From contig JAVHXQ010000010.1 of assembly GCA_031119555.1 (NCBI GenBank), forward strand, positions 1-64,000: a DNA stretch of 64,000 nucleotides. Direction: 5' to 3'. Below the pieces are notes generated by a model that was not told the origin of the DNA, ran no database searches, and saw only the letters and a program-made list of their open reading frames with translations. A program made the translations under genes and the position numbers. This document shows, in pieces, positions 19,644 through 28,526 of the stretch. Source of the DNA: Candidatus Dactylopiibacterium sp. GTDB taxonomy: Bacteria; Pseudomonadota; Gammaproteobacteria; Burkholderiales; Rhodocyclaceae. Positions within the stretch are counted from its first letter, which is position 1; each line of letters starts with the position of its first letter.

Positions 19644-22600
19644 ATGAACGCCAAGGCGCCCGCCCGACTATTCAGCCGCGAAGAAGCCGTCCAGTGGCTT
19701 TCCGCCGAAGTGCTCGAAAAGGCCGAGGCGCACGTTGCGGCGGTGAGCCAGCTGCACGTTTCCGACAGCGAACTCAGCGCGCTCGTGCAGGGCACCGAGA
19801 AGCGGCCCTATACCGTGCGCGTGGCATTCCACACCGGCAAGCGCGGCGTGCTGGTGACCACGCGCTGCACCTGCCCCGCGGGGAGCGCTTGCCGCCATTG
19901 CGGCGCCGTGATGCTGGCCGCCATCGGGCAGCGCGAGGAGCAGAAGGCCCTGCCTCACCCGCACGTGCTGGAATGGTTGCGCAAGTTCCGGCTGGTCGTC
20001 GGCGAGGACGGTGGCCGTGCCCCCGCCGCCCGCGCGCCCCGCGAGCAGCTTTTCTATCTGATCCAGTCCGCCGCCGATACCCGGCAGGTCAGCGTCACCC
20101 TCAGCAAGGCCCGCCTGCGCAGCGATGGCCGCCTGCCGGAGGCGCCCACCGAATGGGACAACATCGAGCGCGCGCTCGTGCAGCCCCCCGCCTTCGCCGA
20201 CGAGGAAGACCTCGTCATCCTGCGCCAGCTCTGGCTCGCGCGTGATCGCGAGAGCTATTTCGTGCGCCTGCGTCTGGAAGGCCGCAAGGTTGACGATCTC
20301 CTGCCCCGGCTCATCGCCACGGGCCGATGCCGCTTCGGCGACCCCCACGCGCCGCCGCTGCGCGCCGGTGAGCGCCGTCCGGCGCGCCTGGACTGGCTCA
20401 AGGGCGCCGATGGCCTTCTCCATGCCGGCATCGATGCCGGCCAGGCCTTGCAGATCCTTCCCACCAATCCGCCGTGGTATGTCGACGTGGCATCGGCCGA
20501 GGCCGGCCCGCTCGAACTCGGCCTGCCCGCCACGCAGGTGCTGGCGCTGCTCAGCGCGCCCCCGCTGCGGCCCGTGGATGCCGCGCTCGTGGCGCGGGAG
20601 CTGGCCTCGCTGAACGCGGCGCTGCCGCGCCCGAACGCCGGACGCGGGGCCACGCTGCGCGAGGTCCGCCGCCCTCCGCGCCTGCGTCTGCGGCTCCTGA
20701 GCCGCGTCGTGGATACCTGCCGGCCCTGGCGCCTGTACCCGCTCACGGGGCGCTTCCGGCTCGATTTCGCCCAGCCCGTGTTCGATTACGACGGCGTGCG
20801 CATCACGCCCGACGAGCGCCGTGAGTTCCACGTCCAGGAGAGCGAGACCGTGCGCCTGGTCCGCGATGCGCGCGCCGAAGCCGCCGCGCTCGCTTCGCTC
20901 GCCACGCTGGGCTTCGAGGCGGTGCCCGAGCGCATCTTCAACTACTGGTCGATTCCCGCCGAGAAATCCCTCTATGGATTGCCCGGCGAGAGCGCCTGGC
21001 AGGCCTGGCTGACGCAGCTCGCCCCCGCCCTGCGTCACGCCGGCTGGGCGCTTGAGTTCGATGCCGAGTTCCGCCACCAGATCGTGCCGCCCGAAGCGCT
21101 TTCCGCCGAGCTGGCGGTGACGGGATCGGGCTGGATGGACGTGCGCCTGCGCTTCACGCTCGACGGCCGCGACCACGCGCTGGCCCCCTTGCTCGCCCGC
21201 CTGCTCGCCGAGCACCCGGAGCTGGCCGAGACGGGAGGCCTGGACCGCCTCGACGAGCGAACCGATCTGCAGGTGCAGCTCGACGACGGCCAGCGCCTGC
21301 GCCTGCCGGTGGACCGCGTGCGCCCCCTGCTGCGGGCCTTCATGGACCTTTTCGATGGCGGCGAGAGGCTGCGCGTCGCCACCGTCGACAGTGCGCGGCT
21401 GACGGCACTCCAGGCACTGGCCTCGCCCACCGCGCAGCCCGTGCTCGATCACGCGCTTCAACGCGTCGCCGTGCTGGCCGCGCCCCCGGCCGTGCCGGCG
21501 CCCGCCGGCCTCGGCGTGAGCCTGCGGCCTTACCAGCTCGAGGGCCTGGCCTGGCTGCAGGCGCTGCGCGCGCAAGGGCTGGCGGGCATCCTCGCCGACG
21601 ACATGGGCCTGGGCAAGACGGCGCAGGCCCTCGCGCACCTGCTCGTCGAGCAGCAGGCCGGCCGCCTCGACAGGCCCGCGCTCGTCGTGTTGCCGACCTC
21701 CCTCGTCTTCAACTGGGAGCGCGAAGCCGCCCTGATCGCCCCGACGCTGCGCGTGCTCGCGCTGCAGGGGCCCAACCGCGACTTCAGCGCCATTCCCCGT
21801 CACGACGTGGTGCTCACGACCTATCCGCTGGTCTGGCGCGATGCCGAGGCGCTGGGCGAGCATGACTACCACCTGCTCATCCTCGACGAGGCGCAGACCG
21901 TGAAGAATGCCGCGAGCCGCGCGGCGGCCGTGGTGCGCCAGTTGCGCGCGCGTCATCGTCTGTGCCTGACCGGCACGCCGATGGAAAACCATCTCGGCGA
22001 ACTGTGGGCCCAGTTCGATTTCCTGCTGCCCGGCTTTCTGGGTGACGAACGCGATTTCCAGCGCCGCTGGCGCATCCCGATCGAAAAGCAGGACGACCTG
22101 CAGCGTCGCGAACTGCTCGCGCGCCGCGTGAGGCCCTTCATCCTGCGCCGGCGCAAGGAGGACGTCGCGCGCGAGCTGCCCGAGCGCAACATCGTGGTGC
22201 GTGGCGTGGAACTCACGGGCGCGCAGCGCGCGCTCTACGAAACCGTGCGCGTCGCGATGGACCGCAAGGTGCGCGAGGCCATCGCCGGACGCGGCGCCGG
22301 GCGTAGCCAGATCCTGATCCTCGACGCCCTGCTCAAGCTGCGCCAGGTGTGCTGTGACACGCGCCTGCTGAAGCTCGGCGATGCCGCCGCGGAGCATGGC
22401 CGCGCCAAGCTCGACGTCCTCATGGAAATGCTGCCCGAACTCATCGAGGAAGGCCGCCGCGTGCTGGTCTTCTCGCAGTTCACGAGCATGCTGACCCTCA
22501 TCGAGGCCGAGCTGCGCGGCGCCGGGATTCCCTATGCCAAGCTCACGGGGCAGACCCGGAAGCGCGCCGAAACCGTGGAGGCCTTCCAGAGCGGCGACCT

Positions 22601-22922
22601 GCCCGTGTTCCTGATCAGCCTGAAGGCCGGTGGCGTCGGGCTCAATCTCACGGCGGCCGACACGGTGATCCACTTCGATCCCTGGTGGAACCCCGCCGCC
22701 GAAGCCCAGGCTACCGACCGCGCGCACCGCATCGGGCAGACCCGGCCGGTTTTCGTCTACAAGCTCATCGCCGCGGGCAGCATCGAGGAACGCATCCTGG
22801 CGCTGCAGGAACAGAAATCGGGCCTGGCCGCGGCCGTGCTGGGCGCGGCCGCGCAAGGCGGAGCCCGTTTCAGTGAAGAAGACCTCGCCGCGCTCTTCGC
22901 GCCCTTGCCGGACGAGGTCTGA
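19644..22922 (+). CDS. SNF2-family helicase with SWIM zinc finger
   Basis: This 1092-residue protein belongs to the SWI2/SNF2 DNA-dependent ATPases. An N-terminal SWIM finger (CTCPAGSACRHC, residues 75-86, CxCxnCxH) is followed by a long variable region. The ATPase core has ADDMGLGKTAQALAHL (Walker A), ILDEAQTVKN (DEAQ box), LCLTGTPMENHLGELW (motif III) and QATDRAHRIGQTRPVFVYKL (motif VI). Such proteins move along double-stranded DNA and displace bound proteins, including RNA polymerase. The exact role in bacteria with this architecture is unclear. It is a stand-alone gene with its own likely promoter. Confidence 0.93.
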   Translation: MNAKAPARLFSREEAVQWLSAEVLEKAEAHVAAVSQLHVSDSELSALVQGTEKRPYTVRVAFHTGKRGVLVTTRCTCPAGSACRHCGAVMLAAIGQREEQKALPHPHVLEWLRKFRLVVGEDGGRAPAARAPREQLFYLIQSAADTRQVSVTLSKARLRSDGRLPEAPTEWDNIERALVQPPAFADEEDLVILRQLWLARDRESYFVRLRLEGRKVDDLLPRLIATGRCRFGDPHAPPLRAGERRPARLDWLKGADGLLHAGIDAGQALQILPTNPPWYVDVASAEAGPLELGLPATQVLALLSAPPLRPVDAALVARELASLNAALPRPNAGRGATLREVRRPPRLRLRLLSRVVDTCRPWRLYPLTGRFRLDFAQPVFDYDGVRITPDERREFHVQESETVRLVRDARAEAAALASLATLGFEAVPERIFNYWSIPAEKSLYGLPGESAWQAWLTQLAPALRHAGWALEFDAEFRHQIVPPEALSAELAVTGSGWMDVRLRFTLDGRDHALAPLLARLLAEHPELAETGGLDRLDERTDLQVQLDDGQRLRLPVDRVRPLLRAFMDLFDGGERLRVATVDSARLTALQALASPTAQPVLDHALQRVAVLAAPPAVPAPAGLGVSLRPYQLEGLAWLQALRAQGLAGILADDMGLGKTAQALAHLLVEQQAGRLDRPALVVLPTSLVFNWEREAALIAPTLRVLALQGPNRDFSAIPRHDVVLTTYPLVWRDAEALGEHDYHLLILDEAQTVKNAASRAAAVVRQLRARHRLCLTGTPMENHLGELWAQFDFLLPGFLGDERDFQRRWRIPIEKQDDLQRRELLARRVRPFILRRRKEDVARELPERNIVVRGVELTGAQRALYETVRVAMDRKVREAIAGRGAGRSQILILDALLKLRQVCCDTRLLKLGDAAAEHGRAKLDVLMEMLPELIEEGRRVLVFSQFTSMLTLIEAELRGAGIPYAKLTGQTRKRAETVEAFQSGDLPVFLISLKAGGVGLNLTAADTVIHFDPWWNPAAEAQATDRAHRIGQTRPVFVYKLIAAGSIEERILALQEQKSGLAAAVLGAAAQGGARFSEEDLAALFAPLPDEV

Positions 22923-22944
22923 GAAGCCGCCCGCGTCCGCACGC

Positions 22945-22969
22945 AAAAACGCCGGCTTCGAGCCGGCGT
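22945..22969 (-). terminator. Rho-independent terminator after htpX
   Basis: A 9-base stem, ACGCCGGCT (22949-22957) paired with AGCCGGCGT (22961-22969), is followed on the minus strand by five T residues. It lies 25 bases past the htpX stop. It may also slow plus-strand transcription from the convergent helicase gene. Confidence 0.85.
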
Positions 22970-22994
22970 CGGAGGGCTGGCCGCGGGCGCGGGG

Positions 22995-23834
22995 TCAGGC
23001 CATCGCACGCAGGCGGCGGATGCGTTCCTCGGTGGCCGGGTGCGTCGAGAACAGGCCGCGCAGGCCGCTGCCCGACAAGGGGTTCATGATCATCATCTGA
23101 CCGGTTTCGGGGTGCGCCTCAGCCGTGGCCATCGGGATTCCGCGCGCGTAGTAGTCGATCTTGTGCAGCGCATCGGCCAGGGCGAGGGGATCACCGCTGA
23201 TCTCGGCGCCGCCACGGTCGGCCTCGAACTCGCGCGCGCGAGAGATCGCCATCTGGATCAGGCTCGCCGCGAGCGGCGCGAGCAGCGCCACGGCAATGCT
23301 CGCGATCGGGTTCGCGGGGCGGCCTTCGCTGTCGCGACCGCCGAAGAACATCGCGAAGTTCGCGAGCGCCGAAATCGCGCCGGCCATGGTGGCCGAGATC
23401 GTCGAGATCAGGATGTCACGGTGCTTCACGTGCGCGAGTTCGTGCGCCATCACGCCGCGCAGTTCGCGCTCGCTGAGCATCCGCAGGATGCCCGTGGTGG
23501 CCGCCACGGCGGCGTTGTCGGGGTTGCGGCCGGTGGCGAACGCGTTGGGCTGGTCTTCATTGATGATGTAGACCTTGGGCATGGGCAGCTGCGCGCGCTG
23601 GGCCAGCTCGCGCACCATGTTGTAAAGGTAGGGAGAGCTGGCGGCATCCACCTGCTGCGCGTTGTACATGCGCAGCACCATCTTGTCCGAGAACCAGTAC
23701 GAGAACACGTTCATCGCGCCACCGAACAGCAGCGCCAGGATCATGCCCTGCTTGCCGCCGATCATCGCACCGATCACGCCGAACAAGGCCACGATGCCCG
23801 CCATCAGGATCGAAGTCTTGAGCCAGTTGAACAT
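22995..23834 (-). CDS. htpX: Membrane zinc metalloprotease HtpX
   Basis: HtpX is an inner-membrane M48-family protease that helps clear misfolded membrane proteins. The 279-residue protein has two N-terminal membrane segments ([18 protein letters not shown] and the following [17 protein letters not shown]). The zinc site is [10 protein letters not shown], with a downstream [15 protein letters not shown] supplying the third ligand. The ATG at 23834 has GGCAGGT upstream and gives the usual [12 protein letters not shown] start. It lies downstream of fmt but behind a terminator, so it probably has its own promoter. Confidence 0.95.
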   Translation of the reverse strand: MFNWLKTSILMAGIVALFGVIGAMIGGKQGMILALLFGGAMNVFSYWFSDKMVLRMYNAQQVDAASSPYLYNMVRELAQRAQLPMPKVYIINEDQPNAFATGRNPDNAAVAATTGILRMLSERELRGVMAHELAHVKHRDILISTISATMAGAISALANFAMFFGGRDSEGRPANPIASIAVALLAPLAASLIQMAISRAREFEADRGGAEISGDPLALADALHKIDYYARGIPMATAEAHPETGQMMIMNPLSGSGLRGLFSTHPATEERIRRLRAMA

Positions 23835-23929
23835 TGTTGCTACCTGCCTTCCGGAAAGAGGTTCGTGCACATGCACGCCGGGTTTAGATGAGGCTGGCCC
23901 CGAAAAATTCAATCGCCTGCCGCCGGCGT

Positions 23930-23953
23930 GAAAAAGGCCCGCGAGCGGGCCTT
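23930..23953 (-). terminator. Rho-independent terminator after fmt
   Basis: An 8-base stem, AAGGCCCG (23934-23941) paired with CGGGCCTT (23946-23953), has a 4-base loop and is followed on the minus strand by a T run. It separates the def-fmt unit from htpX. Confidence 0.85.
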
Positions 23954-24003
23954 CTGCTGGAACCGCAGACGCGCGCGACGGATGCCCGCGCGGATCTGCG
24001 GGG

Positions 24004-24936
24004 CTAGGCCGGCAGATCGAACGCGTCCCCCGCCACCACGCGGAAGCCATGCAGGAATTCGCCGGCGGCCAGGCGCTTGCCGCCCGGCTTCTGCAGGCAG
24101 GTCAGGCGCAGGGCGCCGTTCGCGCACGCGACGACCACGCCTTGCGCATCGGCGGCCAGGATCTCGCCCGGCTGCCCGGTGCCCGCCACGGCTTCGCCCG
24201 CCCACAGCTTGAGCGGCGTGCCGTGCAACGTGGCGGCGCCCCCCGGGAAGGGGGTGAAGGCGCGCAGCTTGCGCGCCAGCGCATCGGCTTCCGTGCGGAA
24301 ATCGAGCTGGCTCTCGGCCTTCTCGATCTTGTGAGCGTAGGTCACGCCCGCCTCCGGTTGCGGCGTCGCGCTCAGCGGGCCGCGTTCGAGCGCCCGCAGC
24401 GCGTCGACGATCATCTCCCCGCCCAGCGCGGCGAGCCGGGCGTCCAGGCTGGCGGTGGTGTCGCTGGAGAGGATGGGGAGCGCGCGGACCGCCACCATGG
24501 GGCCGGTATCCAGGCCCGCTTCCATCTGCATGAGGGTGATGCCGGTTTCGGCATCACCGGCCTCGATGGCGCGGTGGATGGGCGCGGCACCCCGCCAGCG
24601 CGGCAACAGCGAGGCATGGATGTTCAGGCAGCCCAGGCGCGGCAGATCGAGCACGGCCTGCGGCAGGATCAGGCCGTAGGCGGCGACCACCAGCAGGTCG
24701 GGGGCACAGTGGGCAAGCGCGGCCTGCTGCTCCGGCGTGCGCAGGCGCTCGGGCTGCGCGACGGGGATGCCGTGCGCGAGCGCCACCTGCTTCACGGCGC
24801 TGGGTTGCAATTGCATGCCGCGCCCGGCGGGGCGGTCGGGCTGCGTGAGGACGAGCGGTACGTTCGCGCCCGCGGCCAGCATGGCGCGCAGGGCAACGGC
24901 CGCGAATTCGGGCGTTCCGGCGAAAGCGATTTTCAT
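24004..24936 (-). CDS. fmt: Methionyl-tRNA formyltransferase
   Basis: Fmt transfers a formyl group from 10-formyltetrahydrofolate to initiator Met-tRNA. The protein has 310 residues, the normal length. The N-terminus is [20 protein letters not shown], and the catalytic region contains [21 protein letters not shown] near residue 108, then [21 protein letters not shown]. The C-terminal OB-fold tRNA-binding domain follows. It is the second gene of the def-fmt pair, 65 bases after def, and ends at a terminator. Confidence 0.97.
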   Translation of the reverse strand: MKIAFAGTPEFAAVALRAMLAAGANVPLVLTQPDRPAGRGMQLQPSAVKQVALAHGIPVAQPERLRTPEQQAALAHCAPDLLVVAAYGLILPQAVLDLPRLGCLNIHASLLPRWRGAAPIHRAIEAGDAETGITLMQMEAGLDTGPMVAVRALPILSSDTTASLDARLAALGGEMIVDALRALERGPLSATPQPEAGVTYAHKIEKAESQLDFRTEADALARKLRAFTPFPGGAATLHGTPLKLWAGEAVAGTGQPGEILAADAQGVVVACANGALRLTCLQKPGGKRLAAGEFLHGFRVVAGDAFDLPA

Positions 24937-25001
24937 GGCGGAGAGGGAAAAGGCCGCGTGGCGACGATCCCGGCGCGGCCGGTCGCCGCGCGCGGGAGCG
25001 C

Positions 25002-25505
25002 TCAGGCGGTGATGCGCGCCTTCTTGGCGAGTTTGGTCTTGATGCGGTTCTGTTTGAGCTGGGAGAGGTATTCGACGAATACCTTGCCGTCCAGGTGATC
25101 GATCTCGTGCTGCACGCAGACCGCGAGCAGGCCGTCGGCATCGAATTCGAAGGCTTCGCCACGGGTGTTGAGCGCGCGCACGCGCACGCGTTCGGCCCGC
25201 GTCACCACGTCGTAAATGCCGGGCACCGACAGGCAGCCTTCCTCGCAGGTCTGTTCGCCGTCGCGCGCGAGGATCTCGGGATTGATGAGCACCATCAGGC
25301 CGGATTTGTCCTCGGAGACGTCGATGACGACCAGGCGTTCATGCACATTGACCTGCGTGGCGGCGAGACCCACGCCGGGCGCGGCGTACATGGTCTCGGC
25401 CATGTCTTCGGCGAGCTGGCGGATGCGGTCGTCCACGACCGTCACGGGGCTTGCCCGGGTATGCAGGCGCGGGTCCGGATAATGAAGGATGGGGAGGAGC
25501 GCCAT
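25002..25505 (-). CDS. def: Peptide deformylase
   Basis: This 167-residue Fe2+/Zn2+ enzyme removes the formyl group from nascent N-terminal methionine. All three family motifs are present: GVGLAATQ near residue 45, EGCLSVPG near residue 90 and QHEIDHLDG near residue 132. ATG at 25505 gives the usual [14 protein letters not shown] start; an upstream extension to 25616 has no family sequence. It is paired with fmt and divergent from the LysM gene. Confidence 0.97.
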   Translation of the reverse strand: MALLPILHYPDPRLHTRASPVTVVDDRIRQLAEDMAETMYAAPGVGLAATQVNVHERLVVIDVSEDKSGLMVLINPEILARDGEQTCEEGCLSVPGIYDVVTRAERVRVRALNTRGEAFEFDADGLLAVCVQHEIDHLDGKVFVEYLSQLKQNRIKTKLAKKARITA

Positions 25506-25693
25506 TTGTCTGGAAGTACCTTGCTGAGTAAATATGCCGCGGGCAGAATCTAACGCAAAACCTGAATATCTGCAGCTTTCTGCCTGTATTAAAGTATGCG
25601 GCAAGCTGCGTGGCATACAAGCCGATCATGACGCGGAACCGCACGCTTGCCGGGTGCCAGCCGGGCCGCGCACTACAACTCACGGGGTCCGCA
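25506..25693. promoter_or_regulatory. Divergent def / LysM-dprA promoter region
   Basis: This 188-base spacer is visibly AT-richer than its surroundings in its left half (about 25525-25610) and separates two outward-reading units. I see possible -10-like sequences, such as TATTAAAGT near 25585 on the plus strand, but no promoter strong enough to place with confidence. No small gene is apparent. Confidence 0.4.
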
Positions 25694-26728
25694 ATGTTCA
25701 GAAGAAGTTTCCTTGCCATGTTCCTTGCGCTCGGCGCGGCGTCGGTGTTTGCGGCCGATCGCGTGCAGATCGCCCCGAATGCGCCGGACAGCTACGTCGT
25801 CAAGCGCGGCGACACGCTGTGGAGCATTTCCGGCATGTTCCTGCAGCAGCCCTGGCGCTGGCCCGAAGTCTGGAAGATGAACCAGGCGCAGATCCGCAAC
25901 CCGCACCTGATCTATCCGGGCCAGGTCGTGGTGCTCGACCGCGCCAGCGGCACGCTTTCGCTGGGCCGCGCGCTGCAGGGCGCGGGAACCGAACGCCTGT
26001 CGCCGCAGGTTCATGAAACCCCCGCCGATTCGCCGATCGCGAGCGTGTCGATGGAGGCCATCCGCCCCTTCCTCGTGGAACCTTTCGTCGGTGACGACAA
26101 GGATTCCGCGCGCCTGCCGACCATCGTCGCGAACCAGGAGGGCCGCGTCCTCGCCGGGGCCGGCGACGTCGTCTATGCGCGCAACCTCGGGGAGGGTGAC
26201 AGCTGGGACATCTACCGTCGCGGCCAGGCGATCAAGGACCCGGTGGGCGGCCAGACCCTGGGCTACGAAGCGCAGTACGTGGCGCGCGCCCGCGTGACGC
26301 AGGCCGCGGCCGATGGCCGTGCCGCCGAACTCGTGGTGCTCGATTCCAAGCAGGAGATCGTGGCGGGAGACCGCCTCGCGCCCGCCGCCGATTCCGAGAT
26401 CGTCGCGATCCCGCCGCATGCCCCGGCCGCCAGTTTCTCGGCCACGGTCGCCGCCGTGTATGGCGGCGTGGCCTTCGGCGGCCGCAATTCGGTGGTGGCG
26501 CTGGCCGGTGGCCGCAATCTGGGCCTGGAGCCCGGCAACGTGGTGGCGCTGGCGCGCAATAACGGCGACGTCACCTACCGTGCCGACGGCCGCGCCGATC
26601 GCATCGCCCTGCCGGATTCGCGCCTGGGCGTGGCCTACGTGTTCCGTACCTTCGATCGCATCTCCTACGCCCTCATCATGGATTCCAGCGGCGCGGTGAA
26701 GGTGGGCGACAAGGTCATGGCGCCCTGA
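25694..26728 (+). CDS. Secreted LysM-domain protein
   Basis: This 345-residue exported protein has a signal peptide (FRRSFLAMFLALGAASVFA, cleavage near residue 20). One LysM peptidoglycan-binding domain follows at about residues 33-80 (YVVKRGDTLWSISGMFL, then NPHLIYPGQVVVL). The remaining 260 residues are beta-rich with no catalytic motif recognised. LysM proteins immediately upstream of dprA are common in betaproteobacteria and may act in cell-wall maintenance. The ATG at 25694 was chosen because it begins the signal peptide. It ends 17 bases before dprA, suggesting cotranscription. Confidence 0.9.
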   Translation: MFRRSFLAMFLALGAASVFAADRVQIAPNAPDSYVVKRGDTLWSISGMFLQQPWRWPEVWKMNQAQIRNPHLIYPGQVVVLDRASGTLSLGRALQGAGTERLSPQVHETPADSPIASVSMEAIRPFLVEPFVGDDKDSARLPTIVANQEGRVLAGAGDVVYARNLGEGDSWDIYRRGQAIKDPVGGQTLGYEAQYVARARVTQAAADGRAAELVVLDSKQEIVAGDRLAPAADSEIVAIPPHAPAASFSATVAAVYGGVAFGGRNSVVALAGGRNLGLEPGNVVALARNNGDVTYRADGRADRIALPDSRLGVAYVFRTFDRISYALIMDSSGAVKVGDKVMAP

Positions 26729-26745
26729 CCCCCACGGAACCGGGT

Positions 26746-27855
26746 TTGCAGAGCGCCGACGACCTTGCTCACTGGCTGCGGCTGTGCCTGATTCCGGGCA
26801 TCGGCCCGGAGACCCAGCGCGCGCTGCTGGCGGCCTTCGGTCTGCCCGGCCGCATTTTCGAAGCAGGCCCGCGCGCGCTGGCGCAGGTGGTGGGCGACAA
26901 GCTCGCGAGCGCGCTGCGCACCCATGACAACGCCGCCGCCGTGGGCGCCGCGCTGGCCTGGGCCGCCGAGCCCGGCAACGCGATCCTGACCCTGGCCGAC
27001 GCGGCCTATCCGCAGGCCCTGCTGCAGATATCCGATCCGCCCACGCTGCTTTACGCCAAGGGCCGCACCGCCCTGCTCAACGCAAGCGCGCTCGCCATCG
27101 TCGGCGCGCGCAGTGCCACGCCGCAGGGCGAGGCGAACGCCGAAGCCTTTGCCGAGGCGTTCTCGCGCGCCGGGCTCACCGTGGTCAGCGGCCTGGCGCT
27201 CGGCATCGACGCCGCCGCCCATCGGGGCGCGCTGCGCGGCGCGGCAGGCACGATCGCCGTAGTGGGAACGGGGGCCGACCGCATCTACCCGGCGCGCAAC
27301 GCGGCGCTCGCGCGCGACATCGTCGAGGCGGGCGTGGTGCTCTCCGAATTTCCGCTCGGCACGCCGCCCGCGGCCTACAACTTCCCGCGCCGCAATCGCC
27401 TCATTTCGGGCCTCGCGCGCGGCGTCCTGGTGGTCGAGGCGGCCATCGACAGTGGCTCGCTGGGCACTGCACGGCTTGCCGCCGAGCAGGGGCGCGAGGT
27501 CTTCGCGATTCCCGGTTCCATTCATTCGCCGCAGGCGCGCGGCTGCCACCGCCTCATCAAGCAGGGCGCGAAGCTCGTCGAGAGCGCCCAGGACGTGCTT
27601 GAAGAACTGCGCTGGCAGGCGGCGCCGGCGCCGCTGGCCGCCGCCACCGCGCCGGAACCTCTGCCCGACGGGCCGGCACGGAGCGTGCTTGATGCCCTGG
27701 GCCATGATCCGCTTGACGTGGATACACTCGCCGCCCGTGCAGGCTTGACGGCCGATGCGCTCTTCGCCATCCTGACCGGGCTGGAACTCGAAGGCCACGT
27801 CGCGCGGCTTGCCGGGGGCCGGTTCCAGAGAATCAACAGACGCCAGTCCGGATGA
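26746..27855 (+). CDS. dprA: DNA-processing protein DprA
   Basis: DprA (Smf) binds incoming single-stranded DNA and loads RecA during natural transformation. The protein has 369 residues. The N-terminal HhH/SAM-like domain is LRLCLIPGIGPETQRALLAAFG. The Rossmann core contains AIVGARSATPQGEANAEAF, VVSGLALGIDAAAHRGAL, TDRIYP-type and FPLGTPP segments and FPRRNRLISGLARGVLVVEA. A C-terminal winged-helix domain (LDALGHDPLDVDTLAARAGL) follows. The start appears to be TTG at 26746. It overlaps or abuts smg. Confidence 0.95.
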   Translation: MQSADDLAHWLRLCLIPGIGPETQRALLAAFGLPGRIFEAGPRALAQVVGDKLASALRTHDNAAAVGAALAWAAEPGNAILTLADAAYPQALLQISDPPTLLYAKGRTALLNASALAIVGARSATPQGEANAEAFAEAFSRAGLTVVSGLALGIDAAAHRGALRGAAGTIAVVGTGADRIYPARNAALARDIVEAGVVLSEFPLGTPPAAYNFPRRNRLISGLARGVLVVEAAIDSGSLGTARLAAEQGREVFAIPGSIHSPQARGCHRLIKQGAKLVESAQDVLEELRWQAAPAPLAAATAPEPLPDGPARSVLDALGHDPLDVDTLAARAGLTADALFAILTGLELEGHVARLAGGRFQRINRRQSG

Positions 27856-27878
27856 TGGCGCACGAAGTGGGGGCTGCC

Positions 27879-28367
27879 ATGATCGACATTCTGGTGTATC
27901 TGTTCGAGACCTATGGCTACGCCGACGCCTGTCCCGAGGAACCCGAGCAACTGAGCCGCAAGCTCGCCTCGGCTGGGTTCGAAGAAGCTGACATCTCCGC
28001 CGCCGTCGAATGGCTGCGCGGTCTGCGCCTGGCATCGCGCCAGGAAGCGCCGCGGCCCCTGGCGGGCGAGCGTTCGATGCGCCTTTATTCCGAGGCCGAA
28101 GTGGCGCGCCTCGACGTGACGAGTCGCGGCTTCATCGTGTTTCTCGAGGAAGCCGGCGTGCTCGACATGCGCCGCCGCGAGATGGCGATCGAGCGCGCGA
28201 TGGCGCTGCCCGAAAGTGAAATCACGTTGTCGCAGTTCAAGGTCATCGTGCTCATGGTGCTGTGGCAGGAGCGCGCCAGCGTGGATGCGCTGATCCTCGA
28301 CGAGTTGCTGACCGACGAGGTGGCCGAAACGGAAGACCTCTGGCAGGACGCGCTCAGCGTGCATTGA
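27879..28367 (+). CDS. smg: Smg family protein (DUF494)
   Basis: This 162-residue protein of the Smg/DUF494 family has an undefined role. Its gene is habitually found next to dprA and topA/topoisomerase genes. The N-terminus IDILVYLFETYGYADA matches the family start and led to the choice of ATG at 27879. An ATG at 27852 would overlap the dprA stop by 4 bases and add nine atypical residues. The rest is mainly helical and acidic, ending in VAETEDLWQDALSVH. It probably belongs to the LysM-dprA-smg transcript. Confidence 0.9.
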   Translation: MIDILVYLFETYGYADACPEEPEQLSRKLASAGFEEADISAAVEWLRGLRLASRQEAPRPLAGERSMRLYSEAEVARLDVTSRGFIVFLEEAGVLDMRRREMAIERAMALPESEITLSQFKVIVLMVLWQERASVDALILDELLTDEVAETEDLWQDALSVH

Positions 28368-28526
28368 GCGGCGCGGTTTCGCGCCCGATGCGTCGGGAGG
28401 CGCCGATGCCGGAGCACGCTGCGCGGACGGAGCTTGCGCCGCCGCGCGGCGGCCTTCTATCATCGAAAGCAATCATGGCGTCGCGGCCTTTCGGGCCGCG
28501 TTTATTTTGTCTGCTCCCCTTGTGAA

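Noticed and set aside
19668-22946. A minus-strand open frame of about 1092 codons
   Set aside because: It is the complement of the SNF2 helicase gene and has no recognisable domain.
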